A stretch of DNA of 64,000 nt, from NCBI GenBank assembly GCA_003138855.1, contig PLHF01000089.1, positions 1 through 64,000 of the forward strand. Direction: 5' to 3'. Below the pieces are notes generated by a model. It did not search any database and was not told the origin of the DNA. It saw only the letters and a program-made list of their open reading frames with translations. This DNA is from Acidimicrobiaceae bacterium. GTDB taxonomy: Bacteria; Actinomycetota; Acidimicrobiia; Acidimicrobiales; RAAP-2. The position numbers and the translations under genes are program-made. Shown here piece after piece: positions 48,432 to 57,172 of this stretch (position 1 is the stretch's first letter; each line of letters starts with the position of its first letter).

Positions 48432-49658
48432 ATGACCCGGATTGCCCTCCTGCCCAGCTCGTACCCCCCATCCCTCGGCGGGGTGGAGGAGCTGTCCCGC
48501 CACCTCGCCTTGTCCCTCGTCGATGCCGGGGACCAGGTGGAGGTGTGGACCAGCCTGCCCGACGACGCCGCCCCGGAGACCGCCGAGATCCGGGACGGCC
48601 TGGTGGTGCGCCGCTTGCCCATGCCGCTTCCGGCCACCAACTGGCCGGCGGTCCGCCGAACCGCAATCACCGGTACCCGCACACTGCGCTCGCTGCGGAG
48701 GGCAGTGGCCGCGTTCCGTCCGGAGGTGCTGCATGTGCAGTGTTTCGGGCCCAACGGGGCCTATGCCACCGCGTTGTCCGGTTTGTCGGGACTTCCCTTG
48801 GTCATCACGCTGCAGGGTGAGACGCTCATGGACGACGCCGACATCTTCGAGACGTCCCGGGTATTGCGGTCTGCCCTCCGATTCGGCATGCGGGGCGCGT
48901 CTGTGGTCACCGCGTGCTCGACGTTCACCCTGGCCGACGCCGAGCAGCGCTTCGGGCTCGTCCCCGGGAGGGGAACCGTGATCCCTAACGGTGTCGCCCT
49001 CGACGACGAGCGAGGCCTGGGCGCGGGGACGGCGCCCGTCGGCCTGCTCGGCCGGCCGTACATCCTGGCCCTGGGCCGGGTCGTGGAGAAGAAGGGCTTC
49101 GACCTGTTGTTGGAGGCGTTCGCGGCGATGGACCCGGGCCGCCGCAGCGCGGACCTGGTCGTCGCCGGCGCCGGGCCCGCTCTGGAGTCCCTGCGTGCGT
49201 GCGCCGCCGCGTTAGGGGTCGCTGGCCAGGTGCACTTCCCGGGCCGGCTCTCCCGTGACGAGGTGACCGGGGCGATGGCGGGAGCCACGTTGTTCGTGAT
49301 GCCCAGTCGCCTCGAGCCCTTCGGGATCGTGGTGCTCGAGGCCTGGAAGGCAGGCACCGCCGTCGTGGCCACCGTGCACGGGGGTCCCCCGGAGTTCGTG
49401 CACAGTGGCCGGGACGGCGTTCTGGTCGATCCGTTCGACACCGCGGCGTTCGCGGCCGCACTGGAGCTCCTGCTCGACGATCCGGCTCGCAGGCGGGCGA
49501 TCGCCCTGGCCGGCCACCAACGGGTACGGGAGTTCGGATGGCCCACGATCGCCGAGCGGTACCGGCAGCTCTACGCCGGGGCCACCGGATCCGAAAGGGG
49601 CGGGAGCGAGCCATCAGGTGGCCTCCAACACTCTCATCAGGGCGAACCAGTCTCATGA
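48432..49658 (+). CDS. GT4 family glycosyltransferase
   Basis: The 408-residue product has MTRIALLPSSYPPSLGGVEELSRHLALSLVDAGDQVEVWT, VLHVQCFGPNGAYATALSGLSGLPLVITLQGE, VIPNGVALDDER, PYILALGRVVEKKGFDLLLEAF and LEPFGIVVLEAWKAGTAVVATVHGGPPEFV. The donor motif E-x7-E is present. The C-terminal 25 residues (SERGGSEPSGG onward) are non-conserved. Donor and acceptor are unknown. Confidence 0.85.
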   Translation: MTRIALLPSSYPPSLGGVEELSRHLALSLVDAGDQVEVWTSLPDDAAPETAEIRDGLVVRRLPMPLPATNWPAVRRTAITGTRTLRSLRRAVAAFRPEVLHVQCFGPNGAYATALSGLSGLPLVITLQGETLMDDADIFETSRVLRSALRFGMRGASVVTACSTFTLADAEQRFGLVPGRGTVIPNGVALDDERGLGAGTAPVGLLGRPYILALGRVVEKKGFDLLLEAFAAMDPGRRSADLVVAGAGPALESLRACAAALGVAGQVHFPGRLSRDEVTGAMAGATLFVMPSRLEPFGIVVLEAWKAGTAVVATVHGGPPEFVHSGRDGVLVDPFDTAAFAAALELLLDDPARRRAIALAGHQRVREFGWPTIAERYRQLYAGATGSERGGSEPSGGLQHSHQGEPVS

Positions 49659-50105
49659 GTGTGCAATCGCTCGTCGTGAGCGACAGGAGGCCTTCGCAGT
49701 CCGGTGAACCCGGTGGGACGGTGCCTCCTCTCGGGGATGGGCGTCGGGCTGGGCCGCAGCCTCGAAAGGGGGATCGGGCTTCAGGCCACATTGGAACAGG
49801 TCGATGAACAGGTATGGTCCCTGTCGATCTCGACCAGAAGGTTCGCCCAGTTCATCTGTATCGACGTGCCTGGCTACCGGCCCGACGATTCATGGTTCCA
49901 CCTGGCACCGGGGGCGAACCGGTCGGTCGCCCTGCATCGGGACGGCTCGGACACGATGACCCCACGGGGACAGGTCCGGCCCCCCAAATCCGTCGCGGCG
50001 GCCCGCGGCTCGACCTGGCACCCGGGTTCCCGCCGGTCGGCACTCGCGGTTGTGCCAGGCGTTGTTGCTCGCTTACGATGGGGTGCCGCGGTGGACGTGG
50101 TCTCG
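49659..50105 (+). other. Gap before the sugar transferase
   Basis: About 447 bases precede the likely start of the sugar transferase. The upstream ORF extension (49704-50105) carries no conserved motif, and I see no small gene or clear RNA structure here. A long leader or promoter region is possible. Confidence 0.45.
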
Positions 50106-51677
50106 ATGGCTGAACCGTCGAGCGTGTCGGACGGACGGCGGAAAACCGGCGCAGGAAAGGGCAGGCCGGCTGGGATGGCAATTCTTGATCCAGAGATACG
50201 GCGGATCGGGCTGGAGCCGCCGGTTCGGGAGGGGCTGCGCCACGCGGACGACCTGGGTGACCACGCCATCGCCGTCGCCCGGGTCCGACGGCACGCGCTC
50301 CGCAGGTTGTTGTCGGCCGACGTGGTCGGGCTGGTGGTGGCCGCCATCGCGGGCCCGCTGCTGGTGTCCGCGGTCTCGAACAACCCGGCGAGCACGGTCA
50401 ATCACAACGGGAGGGTCTACCTCTTCGACCTGGTCGTGATCCCCCTGTTCATCGGTGCCTTCGCCCTCTACGGCCTCTATCGGGGGATCACCCGCCGGAT
50501 CTCTATGAGCGTGTTCTCCGATCTGCGGAACATCGTGCACGCGTTGATGATCAGTGGGTTCCTCTACGCCATCGTCGCCTATCTGCTCAACCGGAGCAGC
50601 AACTACATGGAAGCGCTCTCCGTGGCCAAGATCGTCGCCATGTGCGGCGTCGCCGTCGTCACCGTGCCCCTGGCCCGCGCCGTGGCCTTCGGGTTCTCGG
50701 GCCGCGGTTCGGCCGGATCGGTGCCGGTCATCGTGGTCGGCACCGGAAAGCTGGCCCAGACGGTGGCGAGCCATCTGCGCGCCCACTCGAACGTGCAGTT
50801 CGTCGGCTTCGTGGACGACAACCCGGTGGGGCAGGGCGATGTGCTCGGCGAGTTGGAGGACCTTCCCGAACTGTGCCGCCGGTACGGGGTCGCCCGGGTG
50901 GTGGTGTGCTTCTCCAGGACCCACCCCGAACGGACCACCGAGCTGCTCAAGGGCCTGGCCGGCAAGGTGGGCGTCTCCATCGTCCCGCGCTACTACGAGC
51001 TGATCACCAGCCGTTCCCGTGTCGAGGACCTGTCCGGGCTGCCCATGTTGGACATCGCCCCGGCGTCGCTCAGTTCCGGGTCACGGTTCCTCAAGCGGTC
51101 GTTCGACATCGTGGCCTCCACGTTGATCCTCATGGTCAGCGCCCCCTTCTTGGCCGTCTTCGCCGCGGTGATCAAGGTCACCAGCCCCGGCCCGGTCTTC
51201 TTCCGCCAGGTACGCACCGGGCGGAACGAGAAGCCGTTCTCCATGCTCAAGTTCCGTACCATGTCCCGCGACGCCGAGGCGCGTCGTGACGAGCTCGAGC
51301 ACCTCAACGAGGTAGAAGGGCCGCTGTTCAAGGTGATCAACGACCCGCGGGTCACCCGGTTCGGTCGGTTTCTGCGGCGGACCAGCCTCGACGAGTTCCC
51401 TCAGCTGATCAATGTGTGGAAGGGCGACATGTCACTGGTCGGCCCCCGGCCGTTCGTGGTGTCGGAGGCCATGGAGATCGAAGGCTGGGCCCGCAAGCGC
51501 TTCGAGGCCCGTCCCGGGATGACCGGGCTGTGGCAGGTGTCCGGCCGGAACGAGCTCTCCCACCTCGAGCTGTGCCGCCTCGACTATCTCTACGTCGCTT
51601 CGTGGTCGTTCTGGTGGGACATGCAGATCCTCGGGAAGACGCCGAGCACCATCTTCAAGGGCCGCGGCGCCTCCTGA
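50106..51677 (+). CDS. Exopolysaccharide polyprenyl-phosphate sugar-1-phosphate transferase
   Basis: This protein of about 523 residues has the initiating-transferase layout: four to five N-terminal helices (for example ADVVGLVVAAIAGPLLVSAV), a Rossmann-like CoA-binding middle (VPVIVVGTGKLAQTVASHLRAH), a fifth helix (FDIVASTLILMVSAPFLAVFA) and the catalytic domain with FRQVRTGRNEKPFSMLKFRTM, DEFPQLINVWKGDMSLVGPRP and ARPGMTGLWQVSGRNELS. It would place the first sugar phosphate on undecaprenyl or decaprenyl phosphate to begin the repeat unit. Likely starts are ATG 50106 or 50175; the track start at 49704 is rejected. Confidence 0.92.
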   Translation: MAEPSSVSDGRRKTGAGKGRPAGMAILDPEIRRIGLEPPVREGLRHADDLGDHAIAVARVRRHALRRLLSADVVGLVVAAIAGPLLVSAVSNNPASTVNHNGRVYLFDLVVIPLFIGAFALYGLYRGITRRISMSVFSDLRNIVHALMISGFLYAIVAYLLNRSSNYMEALSVAKIVAMCGVAVVTVPLARAVAFGFSGRGSAGSVPVIVVGTGKLAQTVASHLRAHSNVQFVGFVDDNPVGQGDVLGELEDLPELCRRYGVARVVVCFSRTHPERTTELLKGLAGKVGVSIVPRYYELITSRSRVEDLSGLPMLDIAPASLSSGSRFLKRSFDIVASTLILMVSAPFLAVFAAVIKVTSPGPVFFRQVRTGRNEKPFSMLKFRTMSRDAEARRDELEHLNEVEGPLFKVINDPRVTRFGRFLRRTSLDEFPQLINVWKGDMSLVGPRPFVVSEAMEIEGWARKRFEARPGMTGLWQVSGRNELSHLELCRLDYLYVASWSFWWDMQILGKTPSTIFKGRGAS

Positions 51678-51722
51678 CCGATCGGGTGCCCGGTCGGGTC
51701 GGCTGCTCGAGGCGCGATGCAC

Positions 51723-52823
51723 TCAGTGCGCCCGTCGCTCCTCGTCCACTGCCACGTTGATGCGCTCGACGAACCTGGCGGTGGAGAACTGCCCGGCGTG
51801 GGCGGTCAGGGTGTCGGCCTGCCACGAGGCGGCGGCGAGCCGATCCACCGCCTCCGCGATCAGTGGCGGCTCCGGCCGGTCGAAGAACAGGCCGGTGGAT
51901 CCCTCCACGACGGTGTCCAGGAAGCCTCCCCATCGCAGTGCGGCGGTAGGCCTCCCGAATCCGGCGGCCTCGACCGGCGTCAGCCCGAAGTCCTCGTAGG
52001 AGGCGGCGACCAGCCCGATCGACGATCGGTACAGCCATCGGAGGCCGGCGTCGTCGACCCGGCCGAGCACGGTGACGTTGGCCGGGGCCGAGGCCGCGAT
52101 CTGCTGGGCGAGCGGTCCGGAGCCGACGACGACCAGGCGTTGGTCGGGGAGCCGCCGGAAGGCCTCGGTGACCGCCTCCACGTTCTTGTAAGGGAGCAGT
52201 CGCGACACGCACAGGACGAAACCCGGGGCGATACCGGCGACCGGCTCGGCGTCGCCTCCGGCAGTCACGTCGACGGGCGGGGGTACCACGTCGGCATCGA
52301 TCCCGTAGAGGTCGGCCACCCGGGCCCGCACCGCCCGGGAGTTGACCAGGTACCGGTCGGCGCTGGCCGCGGCCCTCCGGTCCCACCGGCGCAGGGGCGG
52401 GGTGAGCACCGACAGGGTGGCTGCCGCCCAGCGCGGGGAGCCCGCCAGGTAGCGGTCGGCCTGGTAAAGCCAGCGGGCCGGCGTGTGGCAGTAGACGATC
52501 TTGCGTCCGCTTGCATGGGCCCCGTGCGCCCAACCGCTCGAGGAGCAGATGACCACCTCGGCATCGACCCGGAGTCGCGAGAACGCCGGGGCGAGGAGTG
52601 GCAGGGCGAGGCGATGGTGTCTGCGGAGGATTCCGAGCCGATCGAGGGGCAGGGTGCGGATGTCGTACCGCGAGAATTCGGGAAAGGTGCCGTCCGGGTC
52701 GTAGAGGGAGGTGTGGATGGGCGCAGCGGGGAACGCCTCGGCCAGCGCCAGTACCACCCGCTCGGCCCCTCCCTGTTGGGTGAGGTAGTCGTGGACCAGT
52801 GCCAGCGAGCCTGGGGAGGTCAC
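51723..52823 (-). CDS. GT4 family glycosyltransferase (WbaZ-like)
   Basis: The 366-residue protein shows LALVHDYLTQQGGAERVVLALAEAFPAAPIHTSLYD, KIVYCHTPARWLYQADRYL, YLVNSRAVRARVADLYGIDADVVPPPVDV, FVLCVSRLLPYKNVEAVTEAF and EDFGLTPVEAAGFGRPTAALRWGG. The HTPARW element and ALVHDY start are typical of WbaZ-like mannosyltransferases. Its start overlaps the stop codon of the SnoaL-like gene (ATGA), so the two are translationally coupled. Confidence 0.85.
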   Translation of the reverse strand: MTSPGSLALVHDYLTQQGGAERVVLALAEAFPAAPIHTSLYDPDGTFPEFSRYDIRTLPLDRLGILRRHHRLALPLLAPAFSRLRVDAEVVICSSSGWAHGAHASGRKIVYCHTPARWLYQADRYLAGSPRWAAATLSVLTPPLRRWDRRAAASADRYLVNSRAVRARVADLYGIDADVVPPPVDVTAGGDAEPVAGIAPGFVLCVSRLLPYKNVEAVTEAFRRLPDQRLVVVGSGPLAQQIAASAPANVTVLGRVDDAGLRWLYRSSIGLVAASYEDFGLTPVEAAGFGRPTAALRWGGFLDTVVEGSTGLFFDRPEPPLIAEAVDRLAAASWQADTLTAHAGQFSTARFVERINVAVDEERRAH

Positions 52824-53212
52824 GCGAAGGCGGCGCCGACGGCGGCTGTGTCGAGCAGTGTGTCGACCGATCGGGCCTTTCCGTCGGCGAGCTGCCAGAT
52901 CTGGACTTCCTCGATGCCGACGTCACGCCCCTTCGGGCTGGTGAAGGCCACATGGGGCCAGGTGATCGGCAGATCGCCGTCAATCAGCACGGCCTTCAAG
53001 GTGAAATCGGTGAAGGTCAGCCGGGAGAGCTCGGCGAAGAAGTCCGGCGGGCTCCTCTTGCCCTGGTAGACGCAGGACCAGGGAGCGGCATCCCGATCGG
53101 CGGCATTGACCGCCCACCGCACGTCCTTGGACACCAGCCCCATGACGGCGAGGAGGTCGCCACGGCCCAATGCCGCGGTGATGGTCCTGACGATGTCGGG
53201 GTTGGACGACAA
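52820..53212 (-). CDS. SnoaL-like (NTF2-fold) protein
   Basis: The 130-residue product has the NTF2-fold pattern: VRTITAALGRGDLLAVMGLVSKDVRWAVN, FFAELSRLTFTDFTLKAVLIDGD, HVAFTSPKGRDV and EEVQIWQLADGKARSVDTLLD. It is a small cavity protein that could be an isomerase, hydrolase or ligand-binder. The likely start is TTG 53212, with AGGAG seven bases upstream; the track's ATG 53368 gives a low-complexity N-terminal tail. It is coupled to the following GT4 gene. Its link to polysaccharide synthesis is unclear. Confidence 0.7.
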   Translation of the reverse strand: MSSNPDIVRTITAALGRGDLLAVMGLVSKDVRWAVNAADRDAAPWSCVYQGKRSPPDFFAELSRLTFTDFTLKAVLIDGDLPITWPHVAFTSPKGRDVGIEEVQIWQLADGKARSVDTLLDTAAVGAAFA

Positions 53213-53384
53213 TGGATGCTCCTGTCGGTCGATCGGGTCCACGCGGCCGGGCCCTCCGAGGTAGAGGTTCCGAGCGTAGGCGCTGGTACCGGGCGGGTCG
53301 GCGACCGATCGTCCCGGGTCCCGGCCGGCTGGGTGCGCGCCGGAGGTCATCGGTGTCTCCGTCGGCAACGGTACACTCGCCCCT

Positions 53385-53936
53385 GTTCACATCCTCTTCG
53401 TATGCACCGCCAACATCTGCCGTTCCCCGATGGCAGCAGCCCTCTTCGCCGATCGGATCCCCGACCACGCCGACTCGGTGGAGGTTTCTTCGGCGGGCCT
53501 GCTCGAAGGGGGGACAGCTGTCCCCGAGGAAGTGCTCGAGGTGATGGCTCCCTACGGGATCGACCTCCGCGCGCACCGGAGCCGCCGGCTCACGCAACCC
53601 CTCCTGGAGGGAGCAGACCTGGTGCTCGGCATGAGCCGCCGGCATGTGCAGGAGGCGGTGCTCCTCGATCCGCCCAGCTGGCCGCAGGCCTTCAAGCTCA
53701 AGGAGCTGGTTCGGCGAGGAGAGGCCATCGGCCCTCGGCGACCGGACCAGGGGCTCCGCTCCTGGATCGACGATGCCCACGGTCACCGGACCCGTTCGAC
53801 GCTGGCCAACTACTCGGACACGGACGACGTGGAGGATCCCTACGGCGGGCCGATCGCCGGCTACCGCTCGGTCGCCGACGAGCTGGCGGTACTGACCCGC
53901 CAATTGGCGGGCTTCCTGTGGCCCGAGGACGGGTGA
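53385..53936 (+). CDS. Low-molecular-weight protein tyrosine phosphatase (Wzb-like), start unclear
   Basis: The catalytic loop CTANICRSPM (C-x5-R-S) is encoded just before the track's ATG 53430, so the true N-terminus is upstream. In frame the sequence reads VHILFVCTANICRSPMAAALF from about 53385. The C-terminal general-acid region is DDVEDPYGG, and the size of about 180 residues is normal. No ATG, GTG or TTG occurs in this frame from 53283 to 53429; GTG 53353 lies in another frame that would join after a one-base loss in the CCCC run near 53382. Either the start is non-canonical (CTG 53283) or there is an indel. It probably dephosphorylates the BY-kinase tyrosine cluster. Confidence 0.82.
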   Translation, partial: VHILFVCTANICRSPMAAALFADRIPDHADSVEVSSAGLLEGGTAVPEEVLEVMAPYGIDLRAHRSRRLTQPLLEGADLVLGMSRRHVQEAVLLDPPSWPQAFKLKELVRRGEAIGPRRPDQGLRSWIDDAHGHRTRSTLANYSDTDDVEDPYGGPIAGYRSVADELAVLTRQLAGFLWPEDG

Positions 53937-54021
53937 CCGCTCAGGTCCTCTGCGGCCAGGGAGTCTGTCCGCCGGCAGCCGCAGATGTGCGATTCCGGAA
54001 GGAGGGCGCGAACATGGTGAG

Positions 54022-54393
54022 GTGGGGGATGGGTGCCGGATCAAGGAGCTGCCCGATGGTGGCAAGGAGTTCGTGCTCGAAGACCGGGCGCTGTCGTTCG
54101 TCCGGATCGACGACCGGGCCACACTCGGGTTCGGCCGCACCGAGGTTGCCATCGCCGGCCCCTTCGTGCTCCGGATCGGCGGCGTCACCCACGCGCTGGA
54201 CCCTGGGCGGCGCGACACACTCGGAGCGCTGCTCACCCTGTACCCGGGGACGGTCCGGTGGTTGTGGGCGTCGCCCGACGGCCAGCTGGCCGCGGTGTTC
54301 GAGGACGGCGCGCTGGTGACCGTCGATCCCTCACCGGCGGTGACCGCATGGTCGGTGGGCAACGTGGCCAACCTGCCTGGCGCCCCGCAGTGA
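54022..54393 (+). CDS. Small protein of unknown function (DUF6188-like)
   Basis: The 123-residue product alternates short strands: KEFVLEDRALSFVRIDDRATLGFGRTEVAIAGPFVLRIGG, then LGALLTLYPGTVRWLWASPDGQLAAVFEDGALVTVDP. The final SPAVTAWSVGN is typical of small cytosolic actinobacterial DUF6188 proteins. The start is GTG 54022. Function is unknown. Confidence 0.5.
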   Translation: MGDGCRIKELPDGGKEFVLEDRALSFVRIDDRATLGFGRTEVAIAGPFVLRIGGVTHALDPGRRDTLGALLTLYPGTVRWLWASPDGQLAAVFEDGALVTVDPSPAVTAWSVGNVANLPGAPQ

Positions 54394-54411
54394 CGGCGCC
54401 GTAGGAGGCCA

Positions 54412-55341
54412 CTACGACGGGTCGGACAGGAGCTCCGGGTGACGGGCCGCCACCATCCGGCGCATGCCATCCCGCCAGCCGACCGTGGTCGTCCCGACCA
54501 ACTGGTGCATCCTGGTCAGGTCGATCTGCACGCTGTCGATCGTGTCCCGGGTGGGAGCGAACCGGGCCGGCACACCGGTCAGCTCGGAGAGGTACCCGCA
54601 CCACTCCTCGATGCTCGCTGCCTGGTCACCTCCCCAGTTCACCGTGGTGGCCGGGGTGGCGGCGGCGTCGATCAGCCCGGGGATCATGGCGATGATGTCG
54701 TCCTCGTGCAGGGGGTGGTACACGCTCGGCGCGTCGAGGTGCACGGGGATCTCGCTCCCATTGATCATCATCTCGAGATGGATGGCAGGCCACCCGCCCC
54801 GGTCGCCATAGGGGACGGACAGGCGGGCAACTGTGGTGGGGAGGTCGAAGCGCTCCGACGCCCATCGGGCGGTGCCCTCGGCGGCGATCTTGCAGATGCT
54901 GTACGTGCGGAGGAACGGCCAGACGCCGTGGTTGTCCCCGAGCTCGTCCTGTTCGGCGAACACGTGATGGCCCATGGGCTTGTACACGCCGGTGGTGGAG
55001 CAGTGCACGAACGCGGCCGCCTCCTGGTGATGCTCCATCAGCCAGGCCAGGCCGCCACCGTTGGTGCGCAGGTCGAGCTCCCAGTTGTTGGACTTGCCCA
55101 CGGCGAAGTTCAAGACATAGTCGGCCCCTGCCGGGAGGCCGGCCACGTCGCCCGCGGCCAGGTCGACCGGCACGCATCGGACCCCTGCGGCCTCAAGGCG
55201 TCGTCGAGCCGCCTGGTCCCTGAATCGGGCGGCGCCGACCACCTCGTTCTCCTTGGCCAGGGCGAGCGCCACCGGCTCACCAACCTGGCCGGTGACCCCA
55301 GTGACGACGATGGTCTTGCCCCGGAGTGGTGCAGGCGGCAT
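54412..55341 (-). CDS. NAD-dependent epimerase/dehydratase (extended SDR)
   Basis: The 309-residue protein has GKTIVVTGVTGQVGEPVALALAKENEVVGAARF (Rossmann TGxxGxxG), then FVHCSTTGVYKPMG and the active-site Tyr-x3-Lys as YSICKIAAEG. The substrate domain includes HPLHEDDIIAMIPGLIDAA. It interconverts or reduces a sugar nucleotide or related substrate; the exact reaction is unknown. ATG 55341 has AAGGAG upstream. It lies beside the exopolysaccharide locus but could be separate. Confidence 0.82.
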   Translation of the reverse strand: MPPAPLRGKTIVVTGVTGQVGEPVALALAKENEVVGAARFRDQAARRRLEAAGVRCVPVDLAAGDVAGLPAGADYVLNFAVGKSNNWELDLRTNGGGLAWLMEHHQEAAAFVHCSTTGVYKPMGHHVFAEQDELGDNHGVWPFLRTYSICKIAAEGTARWASERFDLPTTVARLSVPYGDRGGWPAIHLEMMINGSEIPVHLDAPSVYHPLHEDDIIAMIPGLIDAAATPATTVNWGGDQAASIEEWCGYLSELTGVPARFAPTRDTIDSVQIDLTRMHQLVGTTTVGWRDGMRRMVAARHPELLSDPS

Positions 55342-55518
55342 GGGCGCTCCTTCGGGGCGGGGTGGTGGGCAGGTCGGTTGTGGACACCGGCGCACTTGGT
55401 GAGCCATACTGTCTTTTCCGCCAGTTTTCGTCGGTAGGCCACATTATCCCAGGTCACCGAAGTTCTGCTCTGGTGGTCTGACCAGTGACCCCAACACTAT
55501 TTAGGAAGTGACGTTCCC

Positions 55519-55749
55519 ATGAGTGCCACCTGGCGCAAGCACGCAGCCTGCCGGGGCATCGATCCAGATGTGTTCTACCCGGTCTCCGACGAGGAGGCCG
55601 GTGGGGCAAAGGCCATTTGCGATCAGTGTGCCGTGCGCGAATCGTGCCTCGAGCATGCCCTGGCCAACAGGGAGCGCGAGGGGATCTGGGGCGGTACCAC
55701 CGAACGCGAGCGTCGGCGCATCCACCGCCAGCGCCGCAAGTCGGCCTGA
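55519..55749 (+). CDS. WhiB-family iron-sulfur transcription factor
   Basis: The 76-residue protein has the four-cysteine pattern for a [4Fe-4S] cluster: Cys11, Cys34, Cys37 and Cys43 (HAACRGID and ICDQCAVRESC), the GIWGG turn at residues 55-59 and a basic C-terminal tail RRRIHRQRRKSA. These features place it in the WhiB family, specific to Actinobacteria. It senses redox or nitric oxide and binds sigma factor. The exact paralogue cannot be assigned. An AGGAAG lies close upstream of ATG 55519. Confidence 0.93.
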   Translation: MSATWRKHAACRGIDPDVFYPVSDEEAGGAKAICDQCAVRESCLEHALANREREGIWGGTTERERRRIHRQRRKSA

Positions 55750-55801
55750 GCCTGCTGGCGGCCTCGGCTGGGCCCGCCGGCCCACCTCCGACGGCCGTCC
55801 G

Positions 55802-56398
55802 TTGACCTCGGCCGACCCGGGGTCCGGGAGTCCGGCGGTACAACCACGGGGACGAACCGATGCGGCGGTCCGGCACCTCCGGGGCGTCATCGCCGACCAT
55901 CCTGCGGCCGATGCGCGGGAACGGGTGTCGAAGGAGACCATGCTGGCCGAGTTGGACCGGCTCGGACGGCCATTCGACGAGCACGCCCAACCCACCCATG
56001 TCACCGCGTCCGCGATCGTGGTCGGCGCCCGTGGTGTGGTCCTGCATGTGCACCGGCGCCTCCATCGGTGGATGCAGCCCGGCGGCCACGTCGATCCGGG
56101 CGAAACCCCCGACGAGGCAGTCCTCCGCGAGTGCAGAGAGGAGACGGGCCTGTCGGTCGCGCATCCGGCCGGGGGCCCGCTCCTGGTGCACGTCGACGTC
56201 CACCCGTCAGCCGCCGGACACGTCCATCTCGATCTCCGGTACCTGCTGTGGGCGCCGGACGAGGATCCCGCCCCCGCTGCCGCAGAGAGCCAGGACGTGG
56301 CCTGGTTCAGCTGGGACGAAGCCATCGACCTCTCCGACGAGGCGTTGGAAGGGGCACTCCGGTCAGCCCGTAGGCTGATCGACGCCTCTCGGAGCTGA
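55802..56398 (+). CDS. NUDIX hydrolase
   Basis: The product has a clear Nudix box, GGHVDPGETPDEAVLRECREETGL (G-x5-E-x7-REUXEEXGU), at about residue 96. Before it is HVTASAIVVGARGVVLHVHRRLHRWMQPGGHVDPG and after it WFSWDEAIDL. It hydrolyses a nucleoside diphosphate-linked substrate. The conserved N-terminal helix begins before ATG 55940, so TTG 55802 is preferred (198 residues); GTG 55925 is a shorter option. The frame is open upstream but without support. Confidence 0.85.
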   Translation: MTSADPGSGSPAVQPRGRTDAAVRHLRGVIADHPAADARERVSKETMLAELDRLGRPFDEHAQPTHVTASAIVVGARGVVLHVHRRLHRWMQPGGHVDPGETPDEAVLRECREETGLSVAHPAGGPLLVHVDVHPSAAGHVHLDLRYLLWAPDEDPAPAAAESQDVAWFSWDEAIDLSDEALEGALRSARRLIDASRS

Positions 56399-56428
56399 AC
56401 AGCCCGTCGAGAGCCGGAGGAGATAGCG

Positions 56429-57145
56429 ATGGCAGAGCCGTTCGACACGCTGATGCAGGTGCAGCTGCACGACACGACGCTCGATCAGCTGCGGCATCGG
56501 ATGGATGCGCTCCCCGAGCGCGCCGAGCTCCTCGAGGTGGAGCGCCGCCGCACGGCACTCACGGCGGCGACGGCCGAGGTGCGGGCCCAGGTGGACGACC
56601 TCACGGCGCGCCAACGCTCCCTGGAGGACCGGATCGCCGCTGCAGCCGCCCGCCGTCACGAGATCGAACAGAGGATGCGGTCGGCCCTGGCCTACGCCCC
56701 CCGCGACCTGGAGGCCATGGACCACGAGGTCGGCCAGCTCGCCGCCCGGCAGGCCCAGTTCGAAGAAGAGGAGATCATCCTCCTCGAGGAAGAGGAGCCC
56801 TTGGACGTGGCGCTGGCCGAACACCAGACCACCCTCGAGGGTCTGGGCGCCGAGGCCTCGCGTTTCGAGGCCGCCATCGCGGAGGTTGAGGCGGGGATCA
56901 GGGACTCGATCGCCTCCGAGGAGGCACAGCGCACCGCGTGCGCCGCCGGCCTTCCGACCGATCTGGCCGAGCGCTACGAGAGGCTGCGCTCCCACCTGGG
57001 CGGGGTTGGCGCGGCACGTCTGGTGGGCGACCACTGTGATGGCTGCCACCTCACGCTGTCCTCGGTCGAGCTCGAGCGCATCCGTCACCTGCCGCCCGAC
57101 GAGTACGCCACCTGCACCCAGTGCGACCGCATCCTGGTGCACTGA
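56429..57145 (+). CDS. Coiled-coil C4-type zinc-ribbon protein
   Basis: The 238-residue protein has about 170 residues of long charged coiled coil (ELLEVERRRTALTAATAEVRAQVDDLTARQ through EEEEIILLEEEE), then a zinc ribbon: CDGCHLTLSSVELERIR and CTQCDRILVH near the C-terminus. This is the architecture of the mycobacterial Rv2229c-type protein and its bacterial relatives, proposed to bind nucleic acid or coordinate RNase H. It is followed by a histidine phosphatase gene, as in mycobacteria where the phosphatase is fused to RNase H. Confidence 0.85.
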   Translation: MAEPFDTLMQVQLHDTTLDQLRHRMDALPERAELLEVERRRTALTAATAEVRAQVDDLTARQRSLEDRIAAAAARRHEIEQRMRSALAYAPRDLEAMDHEVGQLAARQAQFEEEEIILLEEEEPLDVALAEHQTTLEGLGAEASRFEAAIAEVEAGIRDSIASEEAQRTACAAGLPTDLAERYERLRSHLGGVGAARLVGDHCDGCHLTLSSVELERIRHLPPDEYATCTQCDRILVH

Positions 57146-57172
57146 AACCGTGGGCTCCGGACCGGTCCTTCC

